A DNA stretch of 64,000 nt from Scilla litardierei (lineage: Eukaryota > Streptophyta > Magnoliopsida > Asparagales > Asparagaceae), in the NCBI GenBank assembly GCA_030789695.1, contig CM061141.1:197047689-197111688 (forward strand). The letters are read 5' to 3'. A model generated the notes under the pieces. That model worked only from the letters and a program-made list of their open reading frames with translations, was not told where the DNA came from and did no database searches. Below, piece after piece: positions 43,658 through 56,317 of the stretch. Position 1 is the first letter of the stretch, and every line of letters begins with the position of its first letter. Position numbers and translations under genes: made by a program.

Positions 43658-45215
43658 TGACCGGCGCCCCGCGTGATATGCGGCGGCGCGGTGTCGTTTA
43701 CCGCAAGTTTCACGGTTAGTGTAGGGTGCGGGAATATCGAACTCAGGGAGGCGAGGTTGTGCTTGGGTCAGGTAGGACCTAAATCAACCCGAGGGGCGAG
43801 CTAGCCCGAATCGGTAGATGGTTGTCACGAAAGGAAATAAAAGCGTAAGAACGAAAAGAAAGTAAACCCGGGACTTTGGTTTCCAACCCGACGAGAGACT
43901 CTCGCCGACGCGGCCTACGGGTATGGATAGCGATCGGGATAAGGGTCTAATGGTGGGACGTTGCCTCTGAAAGTGGTACCGGCGTCCCATGGGCCCGATA
44001 TTCCGGTCGGTGCCCAGGATGATACACCGGACTTCCCGGATTCGATCAGTGGGTACTCCCGTGTCCATAAACACTGATCGATCCCGGGAGCACTAAGCCC
44101 GCAACGATAACTCCCAACGTCTCATCCTGCAGCTCCCGCGTGCTAGGGTTCGATGTCTACGCTAAGGGTGTGAGCTATGGCTAGGGAGTCAACCGCCAAG
44201 TTTATTCCCCCTTGGCCCGACGGTCAAAGGCGGTCTTTTTCCCGCCGATGACAATGAAACACCCCGCGTAACCGTTAGATTCCTACTCCCTATCGATTTC
44301 CTAACCCTACGGATGCATCGGGGAGAGCCCCCGAAGGGGTTTCCACCAAAATCCCAGATTTGGGAACTACTCACAAAAATTCATGAAAAAGCAATCTAAA
44401 TGAAATTTAACCGTTGGAATCATAATCGGACAATTGCAATGTGGAAGTAATAGAGTAATAAAGACAATACTAAAATTTTAGAAAGATCTGAAAACTTACA
44501 AAAGAGTAACAATTACAGCCGTCACAAGGAAATAAAACAATAGAAAAACAGCCACTCCTCGTTTCTGGAACCCTAGGGGCTCTATATATAGGCCGTCGCA
44601 TCAACCGATCGGTTGACAAGTCAACCGATCGGTTGATCCGTTACAAATAAATATCAGAAAATGGCGAGTTTTCACCCGATCACATGAACCGGTCGGGTGA
44701 GTTCTTGAGCGACCGGTTGGATCTTGGAGCGGTCAGGTGAATCGGTCGGTTCGACGCCCGTGTCTTCAGCTTCTTTTTCTCAGCTACAGATGAACCGATC
44801 GGGTGAGAGTCACCCGATCGGTTGGAATTCTGCTCGAGAAAACAGAGAACAGCCGCCCGCAGAACCGGTCTGTGAACCGGTCGGGTGACTTCTTTGTGAG
44901 CTGCGGTAGCGACCGGTTGGTGCACGCGTGCATCACCCGATCAGTTGGAGATGACCAACCGACCGGGTGAGGGGCTGAAAGATGAATACTTCGACGTTTG
45001 ACCCCTTGGATCACGCGTGACTTCTCCCGTTGCTCCGGGGACTTGGGATATCATCATTAAACGTCCCCTACATGGTCGAACTCCTGCAATCATGGATAAA
45101 CAAAGAAAAGTGAAAGAAAACGGGAAAATATACGAAAACGAATAAGAGACGGCGGAAAACACAGAGAAATACAAAGGAAAACGTGCGTGAATATATGAAA
45201 TATAAACGCACGTCA
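43658..45215 (-). repeat. Left (3') LTR of element D
   Basis: TGACCGG to ACGTCA on the plus strand. Hairpin II (43979-44030, outer arms CCGGCGT/ACACCGG with one G-U pair) and hairpin I (44043-44080, CGATCAGTG/CACTGATCG) lie at the primer side. TATATATA (44583-44590) is followed upstream by a perfect inverted repeat of 18-base arms (44600-44637) and the rest of the CCGATCGG-type array to 44970. Confidence 0.92.
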
Positions 45216-46875
45216 AAATCCCCCAAGCTGAACTCTTCCTCGTCCTCGAGGAAGACGAGTGAGAGTAGGAGCTCGGAAGGGAAAAATAGAGAGGAAGAAA
45301 GAAAAAGAAAACTCTAAGCCCTAGATCGTCCATCAGAGCCATCAAAATCAAAAACGACACACCTAGCAAGCAAACGCCAAATCACACCACTAAACCTAGG
45401 AAAGCGAGTCCAAATAAGTGTCGTGGGTCCACGCAGTGAAGCGCGAGTGAGCGTGGCCGTGTGCTAGCAAATGGTGAAGCTTTCTACGATGTGCAATGAG
45501 GCTCGATATACACAAATCCAAGAAATGACCCAAAATATCGATCCGAATCGAATTAAGCGGCGAATATAAGTTCAAGCATGCATGAGAAGAGTGGGAAAAG
45601 AAGCGTATCATGCATCGGGGACTCCACAACTAGGGTCAAGGAAATCACGCCACTATAGCCAAGATACAAGCTAAATAGCTCCTAAGCCAAGCGGTTTCGA
45701 TAACGACGGAGGTTGAGATGATGTGGAGAAGAACACTCGGTGCAAATTCTCGCCTTCCCTTTATTCTCGGCAAGTAGGAAAATATTCACATGGGGATTTT
45801 TTTGGGTTTTGGGTATTTGCATAATTTTTTTGGCTTTTTGGCTATACAATATTTTTCTTTTCTTTTCTTTTTGGGTTTTTCATTTCTTTTCTCCCATTTT
45901 TTTTTGAATTTTTGGGTTTTTGGCTATACACTTGTGTACTCTCCCAAGTGGGAGAACGGTACACGACGAGGGGATTTGCACCAAGTAAAACAAAAAAGAA
46001 GTCGAAATCTAAACACTCGGGCAAAGGCGACTATTCTTGCTAAATAGAGCTCAGGCTAAATGGGTTATCCTAGTCCTTAGTTGTGGAATCCCGACGCATG
46101 CGAAATGAAGTATACGATATATATATATAGCATGCATATAGAAGCAGACATTAGAAGCAAATACCGCATATTCAATATTGAAGCATGATAATCTAGGGGT
46201 CATTCCTGGACAGGTATATAAAGTAAAATCACAAAGCAGAAGCACACCAAATGCTAGTCACGACACACGACTCACAAAAAGCTAAGTGGACCCACGATGC
46301 GTGAAATGCAAGAGGACTCAAAATCCTAGGGTTAGAGAGTGTGATTATCAATGCAATGCTAGGTGTGTGTGACTTTGTGGCGATTCATCATAGGATTCAA
46401 CTCTAGGAGAAAGAGCTAGAAAAAAGAAGGAAAAAGAAAAGAAAAATAAAAACACGATGAAAACGACACAAAAAGCGAAAAGAAAGACTCAAATGACGCA
46501 CACAGTGCGACTCCCCCAAGCTGAAGTTTGCATTGCCCTCAATGCAATATGAGTGAGTACGGGAGGGCAATGAAAATGGGGGGGGTACGCATTGACACAA
46601 AAAGAAATGAAAACGAGGAAAACACATAGATGGAATTGAAAAAGAAAGAAAGATCAAAATCGAACAATACGAAAATAAAAATAAAATAAAATCACGTGAC
46701 ACGACACTCAAAAAGTGAAAAGCAAGCACACACACAAAAATGAGAAAAACAGACAAAACACGACAGCACATCAAAACAGACGTCCCCCAAGCTAGACCAG
46801 AAAGTGCTAGCGAAATGATATGATCAAAGAAATCCAGATATGTGCAAGGGGGAGTCAAAAACAAAAGAGGGGAAA
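45216..46875 (-). other. 3' non-coding region of element D
   Basis: Contains the polypurine tract by the LTR (45219-45229, AGCTTGGGGGA on the minus strand) and two more copies of the same 11-mer at 46512-46522 and 46783-46793. A low-complexity AAAAACCC-type stretch lies at about 45795-45925. A T-rich open frame on the minus strand (down to 46403) continues from the env-position gene. Confidence 0.7.
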
Positions 46876-48604
46876 TCAGAAAGCAGCAGAAGGTGAGTCC
46901 TCGTCTTCCTCGGAAGAGGGCGTGGATGGGTGGTCGGGGGAGGGGTGAAGTGGATGCCGGGATGGGATGTGAAGAGGGAGGAGAAGAATGTGGTGAGGGG
47001 GGTGATGGATGTGGAGAAGTGTGGGTGGGTGGAGGAGAAGATCGCCTGGGTGGTGAAGGTGGAGGTGGTCCGTGGATATGAGTAAGAAGGCGGAGAATGG
47101 CGGCCACGTTCCTCTCAAGTGCGAGGAAACGTGGGTGAGTAAGAAAGGAGGATGGGGATGGGTCCGAGGAAGCAGAGGACATGGCGAGCTCACGAAGGGC
47201 AGCGACCTCCCTCTCAAGCCCCAGACGGGCAGATACCTGACGGCGACCAAAAGATGTAGACTGACGCGAGGCAGAGATGGTGCCGCCAGGTAAGGTCGAA
47301 GAGGTGCCGACGGCAGTGGTCATGCCGGCACAGGAGACAAGGCCAGAAATGGCCGCAAAGAGGTGCTCAGACGTGATCGGTCCCGGAGCAGAAACAGGAC
47401 GACTCGGGCCAGCCCCTAAATCTCCCATAGACGCAGGGATATCCTGCTCGCCTAAGCGGGCGGCAGGGGATGGTGATCTGCGGGCGCCTGCGGGAAGGAA
47501 AGGAAGATTCAACCCCGCAAAGAAATCGGGATCAGGAGGGAAAGTCCAATCTCCCACGAGAGCAATGGTCATGCGAGCGGGGTTGGGCAGAATGGTGTAA
47601 GGGGCTGGGGGTGGCCATAATGAAATATGAAGCGGCCATCCGAGCGGGTCTTGATCATGTGGATGTGCCGCAGGACATCAATATCGAGATGTGAGGGTCC
47701 TGCGGCAGCTGGGAGATTATTGGGGATGGTGATATTGAATTGGGCGTGAGAGCATATGATCGTGATGATGCCCCCCACAACAGAACTTCCCCTTCCTGGC
47801 CCGGCTGATCTCGAGTAGCTGGTAAACAAGCCAATCGCTACTATGGATGGGGACGGTAGGGGCTCTGAAGCTGACTCCATCATCATCCCGGACATAAGGA
47901 AAAGTCATGGCCCAAAGGATAAAAAGGTCAGGGATAGTCACAGTACCAGACTCGTCCCTAGGAAAGAATGCAGATGAAATGATCCTGTGGGCTAAACGAA
48001 ACACGGGATGAATGATGGAGGAGGCCTTGGCCCTTCCTCGAGGGTAATCACAGATCAAAGTGAGACGGAACCAGAATTTATCGACATCAAACTCGGGCGT
48101 GTACCCGTAGTGTCGGATGGAATCATCCCCGAGATTGGGGAAACCAAATATAGCATTAATCGTGCTCAGATTCGTGGTGACACTACGGTTACGCACCCTA
48201 AATTTAATGATCGACCCGGACTCCCAAGTAAGTGTGGAGAGGAATTCGAGTGTGAGCACCGGGTAAGATACTGCATTAGCATTAAGAAAGGCCAACCATC
48301 CTAAGTTAGCGAAAAGAGATTCGACCTCGGTGAAGACACCGAGATCGACAAGTGTACGTGCGTGCGGGAACTTAGTGGATAGATGCCCTCGAGCATCAAG
48401 CCTACGGTAAAAATCTTTGTGCTCCTGGTTCCGAAAAATATACCCGTGCGGGCCCAACATTGGGTCCACAGGGGGGACAACAGGCGGAGGAGGGCCAAGT
48501 GTAAGTGCTCGTGTATGGGAAGGGGGGCGTGTTTGTTTTCGTCTTTTTCGAGACGGCTCCTCTTCCCGCATGATACCCTTTCCCTTATCCTTATCTTTAG
48601 CCAT
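46876..48604 (-). pseudogene. Env-position protein of Athila type (ATHILA ORF-1-like), element D
   Basis: From ATG 48604 (MAKDKDKGKGIMREEEPSRK) the frame runs to 47717 with VSYPVLTLEFLSTLTWESG, IIKFRVRNRSV and a block ending ASSIIHPVFRLAHRIISSAF. The layout matches the gene at 7137 in element A. It breaks in a run of six C/G at 47771-47776 and again near 47575-47600. After these the Pro/Ser-rich tail continues and appears to end in STPSSEEDEDSPSAAF at 46876. A basic, Lys/Arg-rich N-terminus could be a nuclear signal. No clear signal peptide is seen, so an envelope role is unproven. Confidence 0.7.
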
Positions 48605-49045
48605 GTGTGTGAGTGTGAGCAAGAATTAGTGCAAAAATCGTGGATGCACACTAACACAAACAAACGAGCAAGCACAATAAGTAGGGCAAATGTATAAAAT
48701 AGGCTTAGGAGCGAGCTTACCCAATTGCAGTGGTGGAGCTTGCTCGTTGATGTCCCCTCACTGTTCAGCGAGAGAAGCTTGGAGCCGCGGCGAACTCCTT
48801 CGGCAATAATTTTCGAAATGGGGTGGTTTGGGGGAAAATTAGGTCAAAATCTCGGAATGGGAGGAGAGAGAGGGTGTAGATGATGGAGGGGTTGATGAAG
48901 GAGGTGGAGAGTGGGAGTAATGGAGGAGTAGAGGGCGTGGGGGAGTGAAGATCGGTTGTTGGCGAAGAGGGGAAGGCGAAACGACGGCGGATTTTGGGGG
49001 TTTTTGCGATCGGGCGAGATGGAAACGAGCGGGTGTCGGGGGGGG

Positions 49046-49413
49046 TTTATATAGGGTTTTAAGTCGAACCGATCGGGTGACTTGTCACCCGATCGGTTGA
49101 CGGTTAGGTCGAAAATTTTTGCCGAAGAAATGCTACAGGCGAACCGATCGGTTGACTTTTCAACCGACCGGTTGGCCGCTCCACACAATTTTCCCGAGAA
49201 CTTAGGGCTGCTCACCCGGTCGTGTCAACCGATCGTGCATGAACCCAACCGATCGGTTGATATTCCCCAAAAATTTCCGAAAGTTCTCCCCGGCTCACCC
49301 GGTCTTCCACCCGGTCTCTTCATTACTCAACCGACCGGTTCATTCGGGGATAGATCTCGGCATGTATCTGATACATCCCAACCGATCGGGTGAGTTATCA
49401 CCCGATCGGTTGG
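49046..49413 (-). promoter_or_regulatory. Internal promoter-like module before the env-position gene (element D)
   Basis: On the minus strand a CCGATCGG-type array (49413-49067) ends in a facing pair (49067-49100), followed by TATATAAA at 49053-49046. The ATG lies about 440 bp further on. Array, pair and TATA box have the same order as in the D LTR and in front of the env-position gene of A. Confidence 0.6.
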
Positions 49414-49609
49414 GGCTTGTTTCCTGCAAAAACCAAGAAATTTGATTAAGTCCCCGAACGGATGTTCTCGCGGCTGATTTTATTTATAGAAATAGATAAA
49501 ATAAAGTAAAAAAATAACGCTAAAAATTTGAGAAAAAGTTCAGAACATGGGTTGCCTCCCATGAAGCGCACTTGTTTAACGTCGTTGGCTCGACGCCCGC
49601 AAGAGATGC
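49414..49609 (-). other. Spacer of element D where RT, RNase H and integrase should be
   Basis: This short stretch carries GCTTCATGGGAGGCAACCC (minus, about 49567-49549), which in A follows the integrase stop. The protease frame ends only 50 bases away, so the missing part is removed cleanly. Confidence 0.75.
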
Positions 49610-52336
49610 TCATGGTGGCTGATACGGGTGATGCAAAAATTTAGGCATCTCTTCCTTGTTGGAGCTGAAGGCGCTCGGGGTGGTCAGCAGCTGGAAAAGT
49701 ACTTGCTCGACCACCCTCCCTTTGTTCTTGAGATCCGGGGGTTTTTCCTTGGTGTTGGCGCTTCCCGCCATCTTCTTCAAGATCCGGACCTCGTCTTTAG
49801 TGAGATCCGTGTGCTCTTTCCCGGTTCTCCTCGCAGGAGGAGTCTTGGGGAACCCGGGAGGGGTCGTTCTCGCTGCCCTCGGTATTCCAGCAGCTTCTTT
49901 GTCTTCGGAGCCTTCTTCATCTTCAGAATTCCCCAAGTCATCGGGGGGGTTTATCAGGAGGATCTCCCAGGAGCTCTCCTCCACAGCCTTTTCTTCTTCT
50001 ATCTCAAGCAAATTACACCGGAGGTCATCAGGAGGGTCGGGGTGCTTCATGGATAGTCCCAGGTCAAACTCAACTTTCTCCCCGCTGACGTTCAAGGAGA
50101 GTTTTCCGTTCTTCACATCTATAAGAACGCCAGCAGTGGCCATGAAAGGCCGTCCCAGGATAATGGGGGTGTGTGCGTCTTCGGGCATGTCCATGACTAC
50201 AAAGTCCATAGGCACATGCACCCCTCTCACATTCACGGGGAGATCATCAACAATTCCCACTGGATATTTGACCGACCGGTCAGCTAATTGTAGGGTCATC
50301 TCGGTGGGCTCCAAATCACCCATTCCTATCCTTCTGTACATCGACAAGGGCATCAAGCTAACACTCGCTCCTAGATCGACGAGTGCACGATGAATCTTCA
50401 CGGCCCCGATCGTGCAAGGAATAGAGAAGCTCCCCGGGTCCTTGAGCTTCGGTGGGTTATCCCTCTGGATAAGAGCGCTACATTCCGCCGTCAGCACCAC
50501 TTTCTCTTTTCTTGACCCTTTGGTCACCAAATCTTTCAAGAATTTTGCATAGGAGGGGATTGTTTCGATTGCCTCCAAGAAGGGGATTTGCAGGCTTAGG
50601 TCCTTGACCATGGCGAAGAACTTCCCATATTTCTCATCAATTTTCGCCTGAGCCAACCGTTGTGGAAATGGCACAACGGGTTTATACACTCTTGGGCTCT
50701 CTTCCTCCTTCTTCTTCTCTTCTTCAGACACTCCCTCTGGAGTCATGGGATTTGATGACGAAGCACCGGTGTCATTTAATTTTTCAGTCGGTCTCTCAAC
50801 GACCAATGGTGCTTCCGGGTTGCTAGGGGGCACTCTAGTAGGAATTTGTGTCCCGCTTCTCAGAACGATAGCGGACACATTCGCGTGCTCGTGCACGAGT
50901 GCCGATGTTTGTGTTGCTCCCCTCGGGTTCACCTCCGGTTGTGGCGGTAATTGGTTTTGTGACCTTGCAAGGTTCGCCACCTGTAACCCCAGCTGGGTTA
51001 CTTGGTCCGTGAGGGTCCGCTGACCCATTTCCAGCTTTTGGTTGATCCTCTCCTGGTTGGTAATATATTGAGTCAAGAGAGACTCAACTGGAGAGACGGC
51101 CCTCTGTTAGCCATACTGCTGCTGCTGCTGGAACGGCTGCTGAGTCCTGGGGGCGTAAGATTGTTGCTGCAATGGTTGCTGCTGAAATTGTTGCTGCTGT
51201 GGCCTAGCCGGCTGATATGTCTGTTGCTGCGGCTGCTGAGGCGGCGAGGGCTGAAATGGTGGCCAGTAACTGAAATTCGGGTGGTTCCGGTTGTTGGGAG
51301 AGTAGGCCGGGTTGGAATTTGTCCTTGGCGGATATGGCGCATTCCCCGTGGGGTTGTAAAATAGTGCGCTCGCCTGATCCAACGGTGGTGAGATGTCACC
51401 ACCGTCGAATTCCCCAAGGAATTCGGACTCTACTGCAGAAACTTGCTGTGTACCGGCTCCACCGGCTCCTACCATCAGTGCGGAGATCTGGGTTGAAAGC
51501 AAGTCAAACTTGCTTGAAAGTTTGTCGACGTCCTCGACTCTGTGTATACCCCCAGTTCTTGGTGTGGCTCTCTCGTCACACCACCGCTCATTGTTGGATG
51601 CCATGTTCTCCAGAATATTCCCGGCATCTTCCTCGCTTCTAGACATGAAGGAACCCCCAGCCGCGGCGTCCATAGAAGATTTAAGGTCATCCCTCAACCC
51701 ATTGTAGAACAGATTGATAATCTGCCACTTCGGAAGCTCATGGTGAGGGCATCTTCTTTGCATCTCTTTATATCTCGTCCAAGCTTCATGCAAGGACTCG
51801 TGGCTGGCCTGGGAGAAGGAGGAGATCCACTCCTCAACTTCATGGTCTTCCCCGGAGGAAAGAACTTCGTCAGAAAAGCATTAGACAGCTTCTCCCAGGT
51901 GTTGAAAGTGTTGGGGTCCTTCCCCCTTAACCATTGCTTGGCTTTGTCCCCGCAAAGAGAAAGGGAACAGCTTCAGACGGATAGCCTCTGTAGTGACACC
52001 ATTAATCCGGAAGGTGTCACACTTCTCCAAGAAGGAGTCCAAGTGCTCTATCGGGCTCTCCATGGGCGCACCAGCAAACTGGTCCTGCTGGATCCATGTC
52101 ACTAGAGACGGCTTCAGCTCAAAGCTTTGGGCCGCAATAGCTGGAGATCGGATGGCGGAAGTTGACTCGATGGAGGGCATCGAGTACTCCAGCAGAGACT
52201 TGTGAGGTGGGGTGTTCTCCTCCATGGATTCGGGGTCTTCTCTTCTTCGCTTCTCGGCGGCCAAACGCCTAAGGGTGGCGTTAATCTCTGGATCGAGGGG
52301 AATCAAGTCGTCAAGACTCCTTGAACTCCTGCGCAT
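49610..52336 (-). pseudogene. gag-pro: Gag-protease polyprotein of element D with a few lesions
   Basis: Starts MRRSSRSLDDLIPLDPEINA at 52336. Gag core motifs (FDTFRI-like segment, FPFSL, then in a shifted frame DKAKQWL and TWEKLSNAFLTKFFPPGKT) are followed by CPHHELPKWQIINLFYNGL. A Gln-rich stretch (51109-51260) precedes the protease. The aspartic protease active site is ALVDLGASVSLMP (Asp-Leu-Gly at 50377-50369), with HTPIILGRPFMATAG downstream. Lesions: an extra base in a G4 run (51948-51951), a compensating loss near 51840-51850, and one TAA (51107-51109) between gag and protease. The frame then stays open to 49610. Nothing of RT follows. The protein would form particles and process itself, but not copy the element. 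Confidence 0.85.
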
Positions 52337-52511
52337 GAAAAACAACAAACACCTGTGAAGCGACAAATGGGAAAGAAACAGATAAAATAAGAAAAACAAA
52401 TAAGAAAAACAAATAAGAAAAAGAAAAAGGAGAATGCGAAAATTTTCGCGAGGTAGGGATGTGAGCTAGACACGAGGGTTCAAGAGATCCTAAAATATCA
52501 AGCACGTTGCC

Positions 52512-52529
52512 TCCCCGGCAACGGCGCCA
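52512..52529 (-). other. Primer binding site of element D, tRNA-Asp type
   Basis: TGGCGCCGTTGCCGGGGA on the minus strand, six bases from the LTR end. Confidence 0.9.
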
Positions 52530-52535
52530 TAAACT

Positions 52536-54093
52536 TGACCGGCGCCCCGCGTGATATGCGGCGGCGCGGTGTCGTTTACCGCAAGTTTCACGGTTAGTGT
52601 AGGGTGCGGGAATATCGAACTCAGGGAGGCGCGGTTGTGCTTGGGTCAGGTAGGACCTAAATCACCCCGAGGGGCGAGCTAGCCCGAATCGGTAGATGGT
52701 CGTCACGAAAGGAAATAAAAGCGTAAGAACAAAAAGAAAGTAAACCCGGGACTTTGGTTTCCAACCCGACGAGAGACTCTCGCCGACGCGGCCTACGGGT
52801 ATGGAGAGCGATCGGGATAAGGGTCTAATGGTGGGACGTTGCCTCTGAAAGTGGTACCGGCGTCCCATGGGCCCGATATTCCGGTCGGTGCCCAGGATGA
52901 TACACCGGACTTCCCGGATTCGATCAGTGGGCACTCCCGTGTCCATAAACACTGATCGATCCCGGGAGCACTAAGCCCGCAACGATAACTCCCAACGTCT
53001 CATCCTGCCGCTCCCGCGTGCTAGGGTTCGACGTCTACGCTAAGAGTGTGAGCTATGGCTAGGGAGTCAACCGCCAAGTTTATTCCCCCTTGGCCCGACG
53101 GTCAAAGGCGGTCTTTTTCCCGCCGATGACAATGAAACACCCCGCGTAACCGTTAGATTCCTACTCCCTATCGATTTCCTAACCTTACGGATTCATCGGG
53201 GAGAGCCCCCGAAGGGGTTTCCACCAAAATCCCAGATTTGGGAACTACTCACAAAAATTCATGAAAAAGCAATCTAAATGAAATTTAACCGTTGGAATCA
53301 TAATCGGACAATTGCAATGTGGAAGTAATAGAGTAATAAAGACAATACTAAAATTTTAGAAAGATCTGAAAACTTACAAAAGAGTAACAATTACAGCCGT
53401 CACAAGGAAATAAAACAGTAGAAAAACAGCCACTCCTCGTTTCTGGAACCCTAGGGGCTCTATATATAGGCCGTCGCATCAACCGATCGGTTGACAAGTC
53501 AACCGATCGGTTGATCCGTTACAAATAAATCTCAGAAAACGGCGAGTTTTCACCCGATCACATGAACCGGTCGGGTGAGTTCTTGAGCGACCGGTTGGAT
53601 CTTGGAGCGGTCGGGTGAATCGGTCGGTTCGACGCCCGTGTCTTCAGCTTCTTTTTCTCAGCTACAGATGAACCGATCGGGTGAGAGTCACCCAATCGGT
53701 TGGAATTCTGCTCGAGAAAACAGAGAACAGCCGCCCGCAGAACCGGTCTGTGAACCGGTCGGGTGACTTCTTTGTGAGCTGCGGTAGCGACCGGTTGGTG
53801 CACGCGTGCATCACCCGATCGGTTGGAGATGACCAACCGATCGGGTGAGGGGCTGAAAGATGAATACTTCGACGTTTGACCCCCTGTATCAGGCGTGACT
53901 TCTCCCGTTGCTCCGGGGACTTGGGATATCATCATTAAACGTCCCCTACGTGGTCGAACTCCTGCAATCATGGATAAACAAAGAAAAGTGAAAGAAAACG
54001 GGAAAATATACGAAAACGAATAAGAGACGGCGGAAAACACGGAGAAATACAAAGGAAAACGTGCGTGAATATATGAAATATAAACGCACGTCA
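52536..54093 (-). repeat. Right (5') LTR of element D
   Basis: Same length as the left copy with about two dozen substitutions by eye. TATATATA is at 53461-53468, and the perfect inverted repeat with 18-base arms at 53478-53515. Confidence 0.92.
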
Positions 54094-54098
54094 ACGAA

Positions 54099-54544
54099 AC
54101 GTTACTGGAGCTCCCTCTTTGTTGATCGGGGTATGTACTGAGCATCGAAGCGCTCTTGAAAAATGGTCCAGTTAATAGGCTTAACCAGACATGCTTCCTC
54201 AGTATCCCACCAGTTCCAAGCATTACCAGTCAGCTGTTTCTTCGCCACTTCCACCCAGCTTGCCTGATCAATGCGAGAAAGACTCAAGTTGTCCTCGGTG
54301 CTTCGGACCCATTCTTCCACTACCAGTAGGCCTTCCTTTCTAGAGACTCTTCGGGTTCAGCTCCCGAAACTGCTTGGCTCCAGGTTCAGCTCAAGTAGAA
54401 GGCGATGCAGGTTGGGTAGGGTATTGTCCTTACTGAATCAATTGTCGTTGAATGTCCAACATCCCTCTCATAACACTCATGAGTTCATGGATATTGGAAA
54501 CATCACTTCCGTTGCCCGTTGCGAGTGTTGGGTCTGCCTACCAT
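54099..54544 (-). pseudogene. gag: Gypsy element H: gag N-terminal half
   Basis: From a likely ATG at 54544 (MVGRPNTRNGQRK) the reading is broken by stops and frame changes. It shows IHELMSVMRGMLDIQRQLIQ, then VEVAKKQLTGNAWNWWDTEE and TIFQERFDAQYIPRSTKREL, the core of the retrotransposon gag family. It rejoins FVNLE..GTRTVDEYEAKF at 43657 across element D. At least five stops or shifts make it non-functional. Confidence 0.8.
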
Positions 54545-56317
54545 GCTGAAAAAGAAACAGAATAAACATTTGCGTCCAAGATTTATCTAGACAGTATAGA
54601 TAATAAGGACATCTATATAGTTCTGAAGTATTAGGAGAATGCAAGAGGAGAAGACCTGCATGGGCCACCGCTAAAACCTATCATGCCCAGCTTCCCATTA
54701 TACTTGGCAGAGAGGATGTGAGCGGGTTCGCATGTGCAAGTAAGGAGAAGGTACTTTTGTTTTTCTTTCCTCCTTGCCTTAAACACAATAAGCGTCTGTG
54801 TGAAACCTCGCACGTGCTTGCATATATACTCAAAACAACACATATAATCATTTTTACAACTCCAATGCCCAGATTACATATACACAAATAAGGCCTAGCA
54901 TGACCATTACAAACATCTACACGAAACAAACATACACCTGAATAATATACAACACAAATATTAAATTTAGCGGTACTGCGATTAGCATGTCGTTCCTCAG
55001 CAGTGGATCTCAGCGTCCGGATACCCCTGGTTAACTGGCTCAGCATCAAGGTATGCTTCTCTGCAAAATCTGTCTCAGAACCTGAGGTATATTTCACAAA
55101 ATAATAGACAAGGAAATATACGTCGGCAAGGGTCGCTCGGCAAGATTTAAAACATTAGAAAAGTGGACCATCGGCAAGATAGTAATATATATAGTTTGCA
55201 AAAGTTTGAAGGAGAGGGAAACATAACATGGCACAGTTAGAAAAGTATAGCAGCGTAAGAAAAACGTGCGAGCATAGCAAAGTGTAGTGTACAAAGTAGT
55301 GAGCATGGCAAGTGTAGTGTGCAAAATAGTGAACATAGCAATTGTAGTGTGCAAGTGGTGAGCATGGCAAAGTGTGGTGTACAGAGTGAGGAGCAGTAAG
55401 CACGGCAAGTACATATGAGCATGATAAGAAGATTTAGCAGGTTACACAACTTATGATAGCAACAGCAGAAGTAAAGTGCCTAGTATGTCATTCAATCTCC
55501 TAATCTAGTGACAAGCCCAATGTCTAAAGGTGGAAGAAACTACAATTAAACCCAAACCATTGGGAGCTACACGTGGCTCTGTACTTACCGACCCCATCCA
55601 GGCGACGGTCAAATTTACCGGTGGGGTGCATTCCAACATTTTGCACTCTACTACAATGGACTATCCATATCGTTCAGTGTATGACACAAGGGCCCAATAT
55701 TCTGTAAATGCACTGAGGGCCCAATGTTCTATATATGCCCCAAGGGCCCAGCATTACATTTCATTAGGGGCGTTCATTCCACCAATAATGGTATAACAAG
55801 CAATGAGAGTATTTTACGCACATCATTAAAATGTCAGCAATATTTTGATAGTAAAAGCAAACCGACGCATCACCAGGTTCATTAAATTTTATCAAAATCC
55901 ATCAGGCAATATACTTACAAAAAGTTGTTATTTTAACATTTAGTAATTTCAGTCACAAAATCTGAGCAATGTAGCTTAAAATTTGTAGGTGATAAATACT
56001 TGCCTGGTCGATGCAATTTTGGGTGTCCAGATGATAGGGACGAGAGGCGCGTTGTATCGGCATCACAGATATAATATTAAACTGAAAGTTTTAAATTAAT
56101 TAATTACCATTATACTTGCCTATACCTGATTATATATAATGTATTGTTATTACTAACATTAATATTATACTAAATTATGTGTATTAACAAAACTGAGGTA
56201 TATATATAGTTTTGTTAATAAATTCTGTTAATATCAGTATGTAAGAATATTAGCTTTGTAATATTAGTGTTGTTAAAATAGTTATATATTAGCTTTATAA
56301 CACAGTTGGAATATTAG
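54545..56317 (-). repeat. Element H leader and 5' LTR
   Basis: The LTR end (minus strand) GGGAAGCTGGGCATGATA is at 54679, followed by the leader GGTTTTAGCGGTGGCCCATG, close to the corresponding sequence of element C. AATAAGCGTCTGTG (about 54787) is also shared with the C LTR. The outer LTR end is not visible; the LINE begins after an AT run. Inside, AGGGCCCA-type short repeats lie at about 55690-55760. Confidence 0.65.
55265..55425. repeat. Minisatellite of about 30 bp in the H LTR
   Basis: About five degenerate units of the form GCATGGCAAAGTGTAGTG followed by TGCAAAGTAGTGA. Confidence 0.7.

Larger units (their letters stand above)
43658..54093 (-). mobile_element. Athila-like element D: gag-pro and env-position gene, no RT/RNase H/integrase
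   Basis: Two LTRs of equal length (1558 bp; 43658-45215 and 52536-54093) bracket 7.3 kb, with a perfect ACGAA duplication at 43653-43657 and 54094-54098. In transcription order: tRNA-Asp primer site, gag, protease, promoter-like module, env-position gene, T-rich 3' region, polypurine tract. Protease is followed directly by the region that in A comes after integrase, so the whole RT-RNase H-integrase part is missing. By eye I count roughly two dozen mismatches between the LTRs, about 1.5 percent, so the insertion is recent. Confidence 0.92.

Noticed and set aside
48844..49393. Open frames on both strands across the D internal promoter-like array
   Set aside because: The palindromic repeats (NRSG/DRL-type peptides) create them; the same happens in every CCGATCGG array, for example 6291-6708 and 36541-37203.
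54690..56317. Host gene between the H leader and the LINE
   Set aside because: Frames are short and carry only repeats (Leu/Thr-rich minisatellite translations); similarity at 54679-54800 to the C LTR shows it is LTR sequence.
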